Part shown: positions 1 to 8,533 of the stretch, in pieces
Numbering within the stretch: the first letter of the stretch is position 1
Layout: each line of letters starts with the position of its first letter
NCBI RefSeq assembly: GCF_002245355.1
Contig: NZ_NOWF01000001.1
Coordinates: 434,001-498,000 of the forward strand
DNA: 64,000 bases
Reading direction: 5' to 3'
Origin: Paludifilum halophilum
GTDB taxonomy: Bacteria; Bacillota; Bacilli; Thermoactinomycetales; DSM-45169
Notes under the pieces: generated by a model
Database searches by the model: none
Told to the model about the DNA's origin: nothing
What the model saw: only the letters and a program-made list of their open reading frames with translations
Translations under genes and position numbers: made by a program

Positions 1-1110
1 GGATACTTCAATCAACGCCACGACCAGCTCCGCCGCTTTGTTCAATTCCCCGACCGGCATACGCTCATCCGTGGTATGGATATTTTCGTAACCGATACCG
101 AAGTTAACAGTAGGAACACCGTGTCCGGCGATCACGTTGGCGTCGCTGCCTCCACCGCTGGCCAACAGGTTGGGACGGCGTCCCACCTTTTCCACAGCGG
201 CCTTCGCCTTTTGTACGATGGGATCGTCTTCGTTGTACTTAAAACCGGGATACATCACTTCCACGCTGACGTCTGCCTGTGCATTGAATTCTTCCGCGGC
301 CTTTTTAAAGGCGTTCACCATATGATCCTTCTGCTTTTCCAATTTTTCCTCATCCCGACTGCGGGCCTCAGCTGTCACTTCCACATAATCGGCGACGACA
401 TTCGTGGCGCCGCCTCCTTCGAATCGGCCGATATTGGCGGTCGTCTCCTTGTCGATGCGGCCCAAGGACATCTTGGAAATCGCCCGGCTGGCCACTTGGA
501 TCGAACTGACACCGTCCTCCGGGTTGACTCCCGCGTGAGCCGCCTTTCCCCGAATCTCGGCCCGAATCTTTATTTGGGAAGGAGCGGATGTGATGATATC
601 TCCGACAGGGCCATTGGAGTCCAGAGCAAATCCGAAATCCGCTCGGATCACCTTCGGATCGAGCGCTTTGGAACCGACTAGGCCCGATTCCTCTCCAGCT
701 GTGATGATCAACTGGATCGTACCGTGACCCAGGTTCTGTTCCTTGACCGTCCGGATTCCTTCCAGCAGAGCGGCCAACCCCGCCTTGTCGTCACTGCCCA
801 GAACCGTCGTTCCGTCAGAAACGATATAATCACCCTTTACCTCGGGTTGAACGCCTTTTCCCGGAGCCACCGTATCCATGTGGCTGGTGAAATAGATCGT
901 CGGTGCGCCGGAGTCAGTCCCTTTGAGGGTGGCGATAATGTTTCCCGCTCCGTGACCGGTCTCCCGGGCGGAGTTGTCTTCTGTCACATCAAAGCCCAAC
1001 CCGGAGAGTTTTTCTTTGAGAGAATCGCAGACCTCCCGCTCCTCCCCGGTTTCACTGTCGATCTTCACCAGCTCCAAAAACTCGGTTAACAATCGGTCTG
1101 GATTGATCAA
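1..1110 (-). CDS. M20-family metallopeptidase (tripeptidase T-like, YqjE type), 3' end cut by window
   Basis: Cytoplasmic zinc aminopeptidase of the M20/PepT family, probably releasing amino acids from short peptides. Reading leftward, 370 codons are open up to the window edge, close to the full length of B. subtilis YqjE (about 371), so only the last codons are missing. Visible M20 motifs include TSHMDTVAPG (first metal His/Asp), GSDDKAGLA (bridging Asp), ITAGEESG (catalytic Glu and metal Glu) and a late GGGSDANV segment. The start is TTG at 1110, with GGAGGA 8 nt upstream. The nearby ATG at 1118 is out of frame and stops at once. It follows the methylmalonyl-CoA genes as yqjE does in Bacillus. 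The family is clear; peptide specificity is inferred. Confidence 0.88.
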   Translation of the reverse strand, partial: MINPDRLLTEFLELVKIDSETGEEREVCDSLKEKLSGLGFDVTEDNSARETGHGAGNIIATLKGTDSGAPTIYFTSHMDTVAPGKGVQPEVKGDYIVSDGTTVLGSDDKAGLAALLEGIRTVKEQNLGHGTIQLIITAGEESGLVGSKALDPKVIRADFGFALDSNGPVGDIITSAPSQIKIRAEIRGKAAHAGVNPEDGVSSIQVASRAISKMSLGRIDKETTANIGRFEGGGATNVVADYVEVTAEARSRDEEKLEKQKDHMVNAFKKAAEEFNAQADVSVEVMYPGFKYNEDDPIVQKAKAAVEKVGRRPNLLASGGGSDANVIAGHGVPTVNFGIGYENIHTTDERMPVGELNKAAELVVALIEVS

Positions 1111-1152
1111 GACTGCATTCCTCCATCTGCATCTAAAAGCTTTGCTTTTTCA

Positions 1153-1170
1153 CTAGAAGCGTTGTGATTG
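1153..1170. repeat. Solo terminal-repeat fragment of the 139-bp hairpin element
   Basis: CTAGAAGCGTTGTGATT matches the left terminus of the full elements at 8534 and 27635, differing by only one base from the 27635 copy. The rest of the element is absent. The remainder of the 1111-1326 gap shows no ORF or RNA gene that I recognise. Confidence 0.5.
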
Positions 1171-1326
1171 AGCGCGTTCTACGCTGGAAATCGACGTCCG
1201 GCTTCATTCAACATTGACCAGACACGCCTAGTACCCCTTCAGGCCACTTTAACCGGCCCTTCCCTCGTCGGAAAACACGATCGACTTTCTCAGATGGGGC
1301 CCTAGTCTTCTAAGGGTGTGTTTGGG

Positions 1327-1644
1327 CTATGGACGGTTCCAACTCTGTACCTTATTTGGGTCACCGAGCAGAAAATCCGGTTCCCTCCAGGAGGTTCGAT
1401 GGACTTGTTCCTTTGCCGATAACAGCCGGTGACGTCCTTCCTCCCTCCATAGAGAACGATCTCGGGGACCGCGGATAAAAGTGATATTCCAGGGGTCCAG
1501 AAGGCGCAGTTTTCGCTTTCGGCGGATCACCGATGCACTTTTGCGAGTTTCCGCTGTTTTTCCGAGCCTGATCAGCCGCCCCCGTCCCCGGTGCATCACT
1601 TGAACCATCAGGGGTGATTGGAGCTTTTCACCTCGGTTGAACAT
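1327..1644 (-). CDS. Small basic protein of unknown function (105 aa)
   Basis: I do not recognise a family. The start is ATG 1644, preceded by AAAGGAGAG at good spacing; a longer reading frame upstream lacks a ribosome binding site. The product is rich in Arg and Lys (for example RRKRKLRLL) and has no obvious membrane segment, signal peptide or Cys cluster. It lies between mmdA and the M20 peptidase in the same orientation. A gap of about 200 nt separates it from mmdA, with no gene of its own and a short motif (1742-1752) shared with 27513-27523. The good Shine-Dalgarno supports a real gene; function is unknown. Confidence 0.5.
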   Translation of the reverse strand: MFNRGEKLQSPLMVQVMHRGRGRLIRLGKTAETRKSASVIRRKRKLRLLDPWNITFIRGPRDRSLWREEGRHRLLSAKEQVHRTSWREPDFLLGDPNKVQSWNRP

Positions 1645-1842
1645 GTCCCGCTCTCCTTTATGCATCTGATTGATAGCCCAGAAGTGTTGTGAAATCGATA
1701 GTGAAGCATTTACCCGAAACCGCTCCGGTTGCACCCAAAGGGCACAAGTCTCACCTAGTCGCTATGCTTCCGGTTCGGGTAAACGCTGTCCCCTCTTTCT
1801 TGAATCGAACATTCAATCATAAAACTCCTCGATCTTGCCCGT

Positions 1843-3372
1843 TCAAAGAGGGATATTCCCATGCTTTTTCGGGGGACGAGTCTCCCGTTTATCACGGAAC
1901 ATCTCCAAAGCATCCTTCAATCTCTTCCGGGTCTCCCGGGGATCGATCACATCATCCACCATCCCCTTGGAGGCAGCGACATAGGGATTGGCGAACTTTT
2001 CCCGGTATTCTTCGATCTTCTCCGCCCGGGCCGCTTCCGGGTTTTCACTCTCCCGGATCTCCCGGCTGTAGATGATATTGGCCGCACCTTCCGGCCCCAT
2101 CACCGCCACTTCAGCACTGGGCCAAGCGTAGACAATATCCGCTCCGATCGCTTTGCTGTTCAGGGCCACATAAGCCCCACCGTAGGCCTTACGAGTAATC
2201 ACCGATATTTTCGGTACGGTCGCTTCCGAATAAGCATACAAAATTTTCGCCCCGTGTCGGATGATTCCCCGGTGTTCCTGGTTCACCCCCGGGAAGAAAC
2301 CGGTCACATCGACAAAGGTGATCAGTGGAATGTTGAAGCTGTCACAGAAGCGGATAAACCGGCTCAGTTTGTCGGAGGAATCGATATCCAGTCCTCCCGC
2401 CATCACTTTGGGTTGGTTGGCGGCGATTCCGACAGGCCGCCCGCCGATCCGACCGAACCCGATGACGATATTTTTAGCAAAAGCCTCCTGTACTTCCATG
2501 AATTCTCCGCCATCAACAATCGCATCGATGACCCTTCGTACATCATACACCTTTGTTCCTTCCACCGGAACCACTTCCGCCAGATCCTCCACCCATCCAT
2601 CGTCTTCCTTGGCATAAATACGGGGAGGATCCTCCACATTGTTCTGGGGAAGGAAGCTTAACAAGCGTCGCACCTGATTCAGCACTTCTGGTTCAGTCGA
2701 AGCTGTAAAATGAGCGTTTCCGCTCAATCCGGAATGAACTTTCGCTCCGCCCAAGTCCTCAGAGGAGATCCTTTCCCCGGTTACCGTCTGAATCACTTTG
2801 GGACCGGTGATAAACATCTGGCTCGTCTGCTCCACCATAAACACAAAATCGGTAATCGCCGGGGAATAGACGGCTCCGCCGGCACTAGGTCCCATGATGA
2901 CGGAAATTTGCGGAACAACACCGGAATAGATGGAATTACGATAAAAAATATGGCCGTATCCGTCCAGAGAAACGACTCCTTCCTGGATGCGCGCCCCGCC
3001 GGAATCGTTGAGACCGATGATCGGAGCCCCGGTTTTGGCGGCATGGTCCATCATCCGGGCGATTTTTAAGGCGTGCATCTCCCCGAGCGCCCCTCCGAAC
3101 ACAGTGAAATCCTGGGCAAAAACGTAAACCGGTCGGCCATTCACCTTGCCGTAACCCGTTACGACCCCTTCCCCCGGTGCCTCACCAACCTCCGACCCGG
3201 TATTCTCCACGAAGGGATTCATCTCGACAAACGAGTCCTCATCCAATAACAGATCGATTCGCTCCCGCGCCGTCAATTTTCCCTTATCGTGTTGGGAACG
3301 GATCCTCTTTTCCCCGCCCCCCATCTCTACACGGCGTCGGTGTTCGGCCAATTCATCGATTTTGCGGTACAT
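1843..3372 (-). CDS. mmdA: Acyl-CoA carboxylase carboxyltransferase subunit (methylmalonyl-CoA decarboxylase/propionyl-CoA carboxylase beta)
   Basis: Biotin-dependent carboxyltransferase of 509 aa that interconverts propionyl-CoA and methylmalonyl-CoA (YqjD/MmdA/PccB family; cytoplasmic). It shows the two crotonase-like halves of the family: an N-terminal CoA site around GLNDSGGARIQEG and a C-terminal half with the RKAYGGAY and MGPEGAANI signatures. Start ATG 3372 has GGAGGG at about 6 nt. It is the last methylmalonyl-CoA gene of the operon, after mutase and epimerase. No biotin carboxylase or carrier gene is adjacent; the nearest accB/accC pair lies at 46-48 kb. Direction (propionate oxidation or methylmalonyl-CoA formation) cannot be read from sequence. 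Confidence 0.9.
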   Translation of the reverse strand: MYRKIDELAEHRRRVEMGGGEKRIRSQHDKGKLTARERIDLLLDEDSFVEMNPFVENTGSEVGEAPGEGVVTGYGKVNGRPVYVFAQDFTVFGGALGEMHALKIARMMDHAAKTGAPIIGLNDSGGARIQEGVVSLDGYGHIFYRNSIYSGVVPQISVIMGPSAGGAVYSPAITDFVFMVEQTSQMFITGPKVIQTVTGERISSEDLGGAKVHSGLSGNAHFTASTEPEVLNQVRRLLSFLPQNNVEDPPRIYAKEDDGWVEDLAEVVPVEGTKVYDVRRVIDAIVDGGEFMEVQEAFAKNIVIGFGRIGGRPVGIAANQPKVMAGGLDIDSSDKLSRFIRFCDSFNIPLITFVDVTGFFPGVNQEHRGIIRHGAKILYAYSEATVPKISVITRKAYGGAYVALNSKAIGADIVYAWPSAEVAVMGPEGAANIIYSREIRESENPEAARAEKIEEYREKFANPYVAASKGMVDDVIDPRETRKRLKDALEMFRDKRETRPPKKHGNIPL

Positions 3373-3401
3373 AAACGCCCTCCATCATGCTGTAATCTTT
3401 G

Positions 3402-3821
3402 TCAATCTTCAGGCTGACACAGTTCATAAAGGACACCCAGGGTGGATTTGGGATGAACGAAGGCGACCCGGGAACCGTGGGCTCCCACCTTCGGCCGCTC
3501 GTGAATCAGTCGAAAACCGGAAGCGGACAACCGGTCCAGCTCCTGTTCAATCCCGTCCACCCGCAAGGCGATATGATGAATCCCCTCGCCTTTTTTCTCC
3601 ATATAACCAGCGATCGGGCTGTCCGGAGAAAGAGGCTCCAATAATTCGATTCTGGATTCGCCGATCTCCATAAAGGCGACCCGTACTTGCTCGCTCTCCA
3701 CTGTCTCATATCCGAGGAATTTCAATCCCAGCACATCCCGGTACAAGGGGACCGACTGCTCCAGGCTCCTCACCGCAATGCCGATATGATCAATCCGCTT
3801 CGGGGAAATGGATTCGGTCAT
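3402..3821 (-). CDS. mce: Methylmalonyl-CoA epimerase
   Basis: Interconverts (R)- and (S)-methylmalonyl-CoA. The 139-aa product is a vicinal-oxygen-chelate fold enzyme. The expected metal ligands are visible: His12 (DHIGIAV), Gln45, a His of the HH pair at 82-83 (GIHHIAL) and Glu133 (LYELCQP). ATG 3821 overlaps the stop of the upstream mutase B12-binding gene as ATGA, and GGAGGG lies 6 nt before it, so translation is probably coupled. Length and neighbours fit the family well. It links the carboxyltransferase product to the mutase. Confidence 0.92.
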   Translation of the reverse strand: MTESISPKRIDHIGIAVRSLEQSVPLYRDVLGLKFLGYETVESEQVRVAFMEIGESRIELLEPLSPDSPIAGYMEKKGEGIHHIALRVDGIEQELDRLSASGFRLIHERPKVGAHGSRVAFVHPKSTLGVLYELCQPED

Positions 3822-4228
3822 GGACGGCCCTCCCTCTCTTTCACTGCGCTCCGAATAAAATCCGCTGTCTCCTTGGTTGTAGTCCCAGAGGTAAAAATCC
3901 GGGCGACTCCGTTTTTCTCCAGAAAAGGAATGTCACTTTGGGGGATCACCCCGCCTCCGACTACCAGAATATCCTCTGCCCCCTGTTCTTTCAGAAGGCG
4001 GGTCACCTCCGGGAACAGATCATTATGAGCCCCGGACAAACAAGAGAGACCGATGACATCAACATCCTCCTGGATCGCTGTCGCCACGATTTGCGGCGGA
4101 GATTGACGGAGTCCGGTATAAATCACTTCCATTCCTTCATCTCTCAATGCCTGAGCGATGATCAACGCCCCCCGGTCATGGCCGTCCAGTCCGGGTTTGG
4201 CCACCAACACGCGTATCGGTCGATTCAT
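3818..4228 (-). CDS. Methylmalonyl-CoA mutase B12-binding (C-terminal domain) subunit
   Basis: A stand-alone cobalamin-binding chain of about 136 aa with the DGHDRG motif (DxHxxG: lower axial His for B12), the downstream SCLSG and the VVGGGVIP loop. It pairs with the large chain encoded immediately upstream, so the mutase is a two-polypeptide enzyme as in archaea and many Firmicutes rather than one fused chain. ATG 4228 is preferred (MNRPIRVLVAKPG); it follows AAGGAGTGGATGAGAGG, 20 nt after the large-subunit stop. A longer frame beginning at 4276 would overlap that gene and lacks a Shine-Dalgarno. Confidence 0.88.
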   Translation of the reverse strand: MNRPIRVLVAKPGLDGHDRGALIIAQALRDEGMEVIYTGLRQSPPQIVATAIQEDVDVIGLSCLSGAHNDLFPEVTRLLKEQGAEDILVVGGGVIPQSDIPFLEKNGVARIFTSGTTTKETADFIRSAVKEREGRP

Positions 4229-4247
4229 CCTCTCATCCACTCCTTCG

Positions 4248-5900
4248 TCATATCGGTTGATATTCTCCAAACACATCGCGAAGGGAGTGGCAGATCTCCC
4301 CGACAGTGGCGTAGGACCGAACCGCTTCCAGAATGAGCGGCATCAGATTCGCATCCCCCTCTGCTCCCCGCTTGAGAGACGCCAACGCCTGTTCCACCCG
4401 CTCCCCGTTCCGCCTTTGACGAAGAGCCTTCAGCCGCTCCAGCTGCCGCCGTGTCAGGGTCGGGTCCACCTGGTACAACTGAGGCTGCTGTTCCTTCTCC
4501 AAACGGAACCGGTTAACCCCGACCACCACCTCTTCTCCGGATTCGATCTTTTTTTGGGTTTCCAGAGCAGTTTGGTGGATCTCCCGCTGCATATAACCCT
4601 CTTCTACAGCGGCAACGGCTCCTCCCATCTCGTCAATCCTTTCAATGTATTCCCGGGCCCGCTTTTCGATTTCATCGGTGAGTCTTTCCACAAAATAAGA
4701 CCCTCCCAAAGGATCCACCGTGTGGGTGACTCCGCTCTCGTAAGCCAGGATCTGCTGCGTCCGCAGCGCGACCCGTGCGGAATCTTCCGTCGGAAGGGCC
4801 AGCGCTTCATCCCGGGCATTGGTGTGAAGGCTTTGTGTTCCCCCCAATACCGCCGAGAGAGCCTGCAGTGTCACCCGGACGACATTGTTGTCGGGTTGCT
4901 GGGCTGTCAGTGTCGATCCCCCGGTCTGTGTATGAAAACGCAGCTTCATGGAACGAGGGCTTTTCGCACCGAACCTCTCCTTCATCAGATGGGCCCATAG
5001 GCGACGCGCCGCCCGGAATTTGGCCACCTCTTCAAAAAAGTGATTGTGAGCGTTGAAGAAAAAGGAGAGGCGCGGAGCAAAGCGGTCCACCTCCAAGCCG
5101 GCTTCCAAAGCCGCATTGACATAAGCGATTCCGTCGGCCAGAGTAAAGGCGACTTCCTGTACCGCCGTGGAACCTGCTTCCCGGATATGGTAACCGCTGA
5201 TACTGATCGTGTTCCATTTCGGCACCTTTTCCGCACAGTAGGCGAAAATATCCGTGATCAGACGCATAGAGGGCTTCGGGGGAAAGATATAGGTCCCCCG
5301 CGCGATATACTCCTTGAGGATATCATTTTGAATCGTGCCGGTGAGCCGGTCGGCGGGAACCCCCTGCTTTTCCCCTACAGCGATATACATCGCCAACAGG
5401 ATGGATGCCGGAGCGTTGATCGTCATGGAGGTGCTCACCCGGTCCAGAGGGATTCCCTGCAACAAAATCTCCATATCTTCCAGGGAATCGATCGCCACTC
5501 CCACCTTCCCCACTTCCCCGGACGCCATCGAGTCATCTGAATCGTAACCGATCTGCGTCGGAAGGTCGAAGGCGACGGAAAGACCTGTCTGCCCCTGATC
5601 CAGCAGATAACGAAACCGCTTGTTCGTCTCCGCCGCAGACCCGAAACCCGCATATTGACGCATGGTCCAGTGGCGGGAACGGTACATCGTCGGCCTGATT
5701 CCCCGGGTATAAGGAAATTCTCCCGGCAGGCCGATTTTTTCGGCAGTATCGTCGGACCCCGTCACAGGGGTGTATAATCGCTCAACTTCAATCCCGGAGA
5801 GCGTTTCGAAACGATCCTTCTCTTCCGGGTATTGATCGAGGAGCTGCCGGGTTTTTTCTTCCCATTCTCTGTACAGCTCTTCAAAAGATTTTGCAGTCAC
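4248..5900 (-). CDS. Methylmalonyl-CoA mutase large (substrate-binding) subunit
   Basis: Adenosylcobalamin-dependent mutase TIM-barrel chain, 550 aa, converting methylmalonyl-CoA to succinyl-CoA. Two residues that separate methylmalonyl-CoA from isobutyryl-CoA mutases can be read: Tyr83 in RQYAGFG and Arg201 in ARGTYIFPP, 118 residues apart as for Tyr89/Arg207 of the Propionibacterium enzyme (isobutyryl-CoA mutases have Phe/Gln). The epimerase and carboxyltransferase neighbours agree with this specificity. Start GTG 5900 has GGGAGGG at about 6 nt. The B12-binding domain is a separate downstream gene. First gene of the operon, preceded by a promoter and cre site. Confidence 0.9.
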   Translation of the reverse strand: MTAKSFEELYREWEEKTRQLLDQYPEEKDRFETLSGIEVERLYTPVTGSDDTAEKIGLPGEFPYTRGIRPTMYRSRHWTMRQYAGFGSAAETNKRFRYLLDQGQTGLSVAFDLPTQIGYDSDDSMASGEVGKVGVAIDSLEDMEILLQGIPLDRVSTSMTINAPASILLAMYIAVGEKQGVPADRLTGTIQNDILKEYIARGTYIFPPKPSMRLITDIFAYCAEKVPKWNTISISGYHIREAGSTAVQEVAFTLADGIAYVNAALEAGLEVDRFAPRLSFFFNAHNHFFEEVAKFRAARRLWAHLMKERFGAKSPRSMKLRFHTQTGGSTLTAQQPDNNVVRVTLQALSAVLGGTQSLHTNARDEALALPTEDSARVALRTQQILAYESGVTHTVDPLGGSYFVERLTDEIEKRAREYIERIDEMGGAVAAVEEGYMQREIHQTALETQKKIESGEEVVVGVNRFRLEKEQQPQLYQVDPTLTRRQLERLKALRQRRNGERVEQALASLKRGAEGDANLMPLILEAVRSYATVGEICHSLRDVFGEYQPI

Positions 5901-5929
5901 CGGTTTCCCTCCCGCAATGATTCGTTCTC

Positions 5930-5954
5930 AGAAAGCGCTGTCATCTTTAATATA
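5930..5954 (-). promoter_or_regulatory. Promoter -10 and cre (CcpA) site of the methylmalonyl-CoA operon
   Basis: AGAAAGCGCTGTCA (plus-strand 5930-5943) matches the Bacillus cre consensus WGWAANCGNTNWCA at every defined position. A minus-strand TATATT (5954-5949) 30-50 nt upstream of the mutase GTG could be the -10. The cre would then sit around +1 to +10, where CcpA represses. The -35 is not convincing. Binding is inferred from consensus only. Confidence 0.6.
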
Positions 5955-6051
5955 ACAGAAAATCATCCCTTTTGTCGGATATTTCCCAACGCTTTTCGAA
6001 ATTGGACAACACGATTTCCGTCGGCTAAAATGATTGATTGAGGTGATATCC

Positions 6052-6144
6052 ATGCAACCGTTATGGGTGAAAATGGTCGTCTATATCGTCATTGTCGCCC
6101 TGGTGGCAACCACTCTTATCACCGGTACCGCTCTATTCTTCTGA
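6052..6144 (+). CDS. prli42: Prli42-like stressosome-associated miniprotein (30 aa)
   Basis: A 30-aa single-pass membrane peptide beginning MQPLWVKMVVYIVIV and ending in TALFF, with a short basic N-terminus and one hydrophobic helix. Size, Lys placement and the MVVY.I core resemble Prli42, the membrane anchor of the stressosome in Listeria and Bacillus. ATG 6052 has GAGGTGA about 6 nt upstream. Proteins this short are usually missed. Assignment rests on remembered family features rather than alignment. Confidence 0.65.
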   Translation: MQPLWVKMVVYIVIVALVATTLITGTALFF

Positions 6145-6270
6145 CGTCAAAAAACATTCACCAACCGACGCAGGGGTTTGAGTTTTTCCGGAGAAAATGA
6201 GTATACTGAAGAATGAACAGAAATCCTGGAATCATAGGATGAACTGGACATAGGAAAGCGGGTGGAAAGC

Positions 6271-6441
6271 ATGTATATGACGGTAATCTTGATTATTAGC
6301 AGCATTCTCGCTGTCATCGGAGCGTGGAAAAACAAGAAGAGCGACAACAAGCCCGGCTTTTTGATCGGCGGAATCTTCACCATCGGTTTGATCGGAGTGA
6401 CTCTGCTCGCCATTTATGATGAAATTGTGGGAATGCAGTAA
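6271..6441 (+). CDS. Small two-helix membrane protein (56 aa), unknown function
   Basis: ATG 6271 follows a GGTGGAAAG Shine-Dalgarno-like stretch. The 56-aa product has an N-terminal membrane helix (MTVILIISSILAVIGAW), a short charged loop (KNKKSDNK) and a second helix (GFLIGGIFTIGLIGVTLL). A clear terminator directly follows the stop. It lies downstream of the Prli42-like gene on the same strand, with a gap of about 126 nt. I do not recognise a family. Confidence 0.6.
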   Translation: MYMTVILIISSILAVIGAWKNKKSDNKPGFLIGGIFTIGLIGVTLLAIYDEIVGMQ

Positions 6442-6447
6442 TCCGCA

Positions 6448-6488
6448 GAAAAAAAGGCTACCGGAACGTTCCGGAAGCCTTTTTTTCA
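6448..6488. terminator. Bidirectional rho-independent terminator
   Basis: The hairpin AGGCTaCCGGAA / TTCCGGaAGCCT (6455-6480) is flanked by A-run and T-run. It serves both the rightward 56-aa gene and the leftward EamA pair. Confidence 0.9.
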
Positions 6489-6498
6489 TGGAAGCCCC

Positions 6499-7437
6499 TC
6501 ACACCGCCAAATCCTTTCGCGGTTTTTCCGACGATCGGGACAATAGGACAACGGTTCCGATAATACACAGGCTGCCCGCCCATTCCATCCAGCCGAAAGG
6601 AACGTTCAACCACACCACTGAGGCGAAAGCGGCGGAGAGCGGTTCGGCACTGGCCAACAAACCGGTCTCACTCGGCTTCAGATATTTGAGACTGGCCAGG
6701 TAAAGATAAAAGGCGAGCAGGGTCCCAAAGAAGATGACAAACATAACAAAAGAAAATGTGGTCCATGACCAGTGCTGGCCTTCCGTCTGCCACGGCGGGG
6801 TCATCAACATCAGTCCCGCTCCACCGATGGCCATTCCCCAACCGACCACCGTCGCCGCCCCCCATCGTTGAAGCAAACGAACCGGGAACAAGGTGTAGAA
6901 GGCAAGAGTGACCGCTGACGCCAACCCCCAAAAAACAGCCATCGATGAGACGGTTAATTCGCCGGGGCGCCCTCCGGTTACAAGCAAAAAAGTGCCCAAT
7001 AAAGCCAACCCCACCGCACCCATTTCGAACCCAGAGGGTACCTTCCACCAACGGAGAGCCAGATATATGGTAATCAATACCGGCCCCAGATATTGAAGCA
7101 ATGTCGCCGTCGCCGCGTTACCCGCCTGTATCGACGCGAAATATGTATACTGCACTCCAAGCAACCCGACAATGGCAAAGAGCAGAACCCGCCACCGATC
7201 GCCGGGATCCTTCCAAATGTTCCAAATCCTCTTTCCGCTTTTACCAAACGCGACAGCCGCCAACAAGACTCCCCCGGAGACGATCAGTCGGGCCATTACC
7301 AACCAGTCATGGCGAAACCCTTCGTGATGAAACAGGTATTGGGCAACGGTTCCTGAAAGGCCCCACAATACTGCCCCCTTTAAAACCATCAGAAACCCCT
7401 TGAACCGACCGTGGTGCACTCCTGTTACACGTGACAA
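6499..7437 (-). CDS. EamA/DMT-family transporter (second of pair)
   Basis: A drug/metabolite-transporter (RhaT/EamA) permease of about 312 aa with ten predicted membrane helices in two repeats (first GAVLWGLSGTVAQYLF, second AVFWGLASAVTLAFYTLF). Substrate unknown; the family exports amino acids, metabolites or drugs. The GTG at 7449 lies inside the GGAGGTGA ribosome binding site, so the TTG at 7437, about 10 nt downstream of GGAGG, is the likelier start. It lies 25 nt after the stop of a paralogous EamA gene, so the two probably form an operon and may act as a heteromeric or redundant pair. Confidence 0.82.
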   Translation of the reverse strand: MSRVTGVHHGRFKGFLMVLKGAVLWGLSGTVAQYLFHHEGFRHDWLVMARLIVSGGVLLAAVAFGKSGKRIWNIWKDPGDRWRVLLFAIVGLLGVQYTYFASIQAGNAATATLLQYLGPVLITIYLALRWWKVPSGFEMGAVGLALLGTFLLVTGGRPGELTVSSMAVFWGLASAVTLAFYTLFPVRLLQRWGAATVVGWGMAIGGAGLMLMTPPWQTEGQHWSWTTFSFVMFVIFFGTLLAFYLYLASLKYLKPSETGLLASAEPLSAAFASVVWLNVPFGWMEWAGSLCIIGTVVLLSRSSEKPRKDLAV

Positions 7438-7462
7438 TCTGAGTCTCACCTCCGTGCAACCC

Positions 7463-8386
7463 TTATGATGTCGGGCGATCCTGTGTCCTTTCGGATACGG
7501 AGCGGGCTTCCCGGGATACGGACCGGTCGGAGAGACGGCGATTGATCATCCATACCCCGGCCATCATGACCCCTGCCCCGGTCAACTGGACGGGTTGAAG
7601 CACATCGCCCAGCATGATACCGGCCCAAAACAATCCCGAGACCGGAACAAGATACATAAAAGCGGAAGCCCTCGCCGCCCCGATCTCCTTCACTCCGCGA
7701 TAATAAAACCAATTGGCCAACACTGTCGGAAACAGAGATAAGTATAATTGATTCAACCAGAAGGACAGGCCCAGTTCTCCCCAATCAACCTGCCCCAGGT
7801 CAGGAATAGCAAGAACAGCGAGAGCCAGGGAACCGAAACTCATTGAATAAGCGGTAACCGGCAACGGATCCGCTTGCCCCAGCACTCTTTTCCCCAACAA
7901 GGTGTAGGACGCCCAACAAACGGCCGCCAAAAAAAACAGTCCATCACCGAAAATCCGGTTCCATTCGACGATTCCACCCCAACCGATGGCGGAAAAGAAA
8001 ATACCGGATCCGGCTAAGGCGAGCAATAAACCGATCACCTGATTTCGTTTCAAATGTTCCTTTAAAAAACACGCGGCCAAAACAACCGTAATCACCGGAC
8101 TCATTGTCGGAATGATCATACTGCCGTCCGACGCTTTGGAAAAAGAAAGGCCTAAGAATAGCAGCCAATTGTAGCCGGCAACACCCAACAGACCGAGCAG
8201 GGCGACAGAACGCCAGGATCCATTGAGAACAGCGCGAGGTTTCCTCTCCCTGATATGGACCATGCCAAGCATGATAACGGCCCCGACACCGAACCGCAAA
8301 AAAGCGGCCACTGTCGGGGGAACCGCTTCCACAGCAACTTTCGACATCGCAAAAGCGCTTCCCCAGAATACGGCCATCGCGATCAA
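7463..8386 (-). CDS. EamA/DMT-family transporter (first of pair)
   Basis: A ten-helix EamA permease (307 aa from the TTG at 8386). The first repeat holds AVFWGSAFAMSKVAVE and the second AVCWASYTLLGKRVL. Substrate unknown. The start is uncertain. TTG 8386 has no good Shine-Dalgarno and cuts into the first helix. The frame continues upstream without an ATG/GTG/TTG to an ATC at 8413, which sits 7 nt after GGAGGG and would add the typical basic leader AKRITYLLL. Initiation at this ATC is possible and is raised as a finding. It is followed by its paralogue. Confidence 0.82.
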   Translation of the reverse strand: MIAMAVFWGSAFAMSKVAVEAVPPTVAAFLRFGVGAVIMLGMVHIRERKPRAVLNGSWRSVALLGLLGVAGYNWLLFLGLSFSKASDGSMIIPTMSPVITVVLAACFLKEHLKRNQVIGLLLALAGSGIFFSAIGWGGIVEWNRIFGDGLFFLAAVCWASYTLLGKRVLGQADPLPVTAYSMSFGSLALAVLAIPDLGQVDWGELGLSFWLNQLYLSLFPTVLANWFYYRGVKEIGAARASAFMYLVPVSGLFWAGIMLGDVLQPVQLTGAGVMMAGVWMINRRLSDRSVSREARSVSERTQDRPTS

Positions 8387-8533
8387 TAATAAATAAGTGA
8401 TCCTCTTTGCGATGGTAGCTCCCTCCCCTGCTCCTGTTTATGCTTTCCTCCATCCACTTAAGAGGCCTACTGATCCCTTGCTCGGTGTCCAGGCCTCCTA
8501 TCGATCGCGGCAACCTGAATGACCGGACATGCC

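Noticed and set aside
4158-5000. 280-codon plus-strand frame
   Set aside because: Antisense to the methylmalonyl-CoA mutase large and small chains; composition is shadow-like.
4248-5900. Isobutyryl-CoA mutase instead of methylmalonyl-CoA mutase
   Set aside because: Tyr83 and Arg201 match the methylmalonyl-type pair, and epimerase plus carboxyltransferase genes follow.
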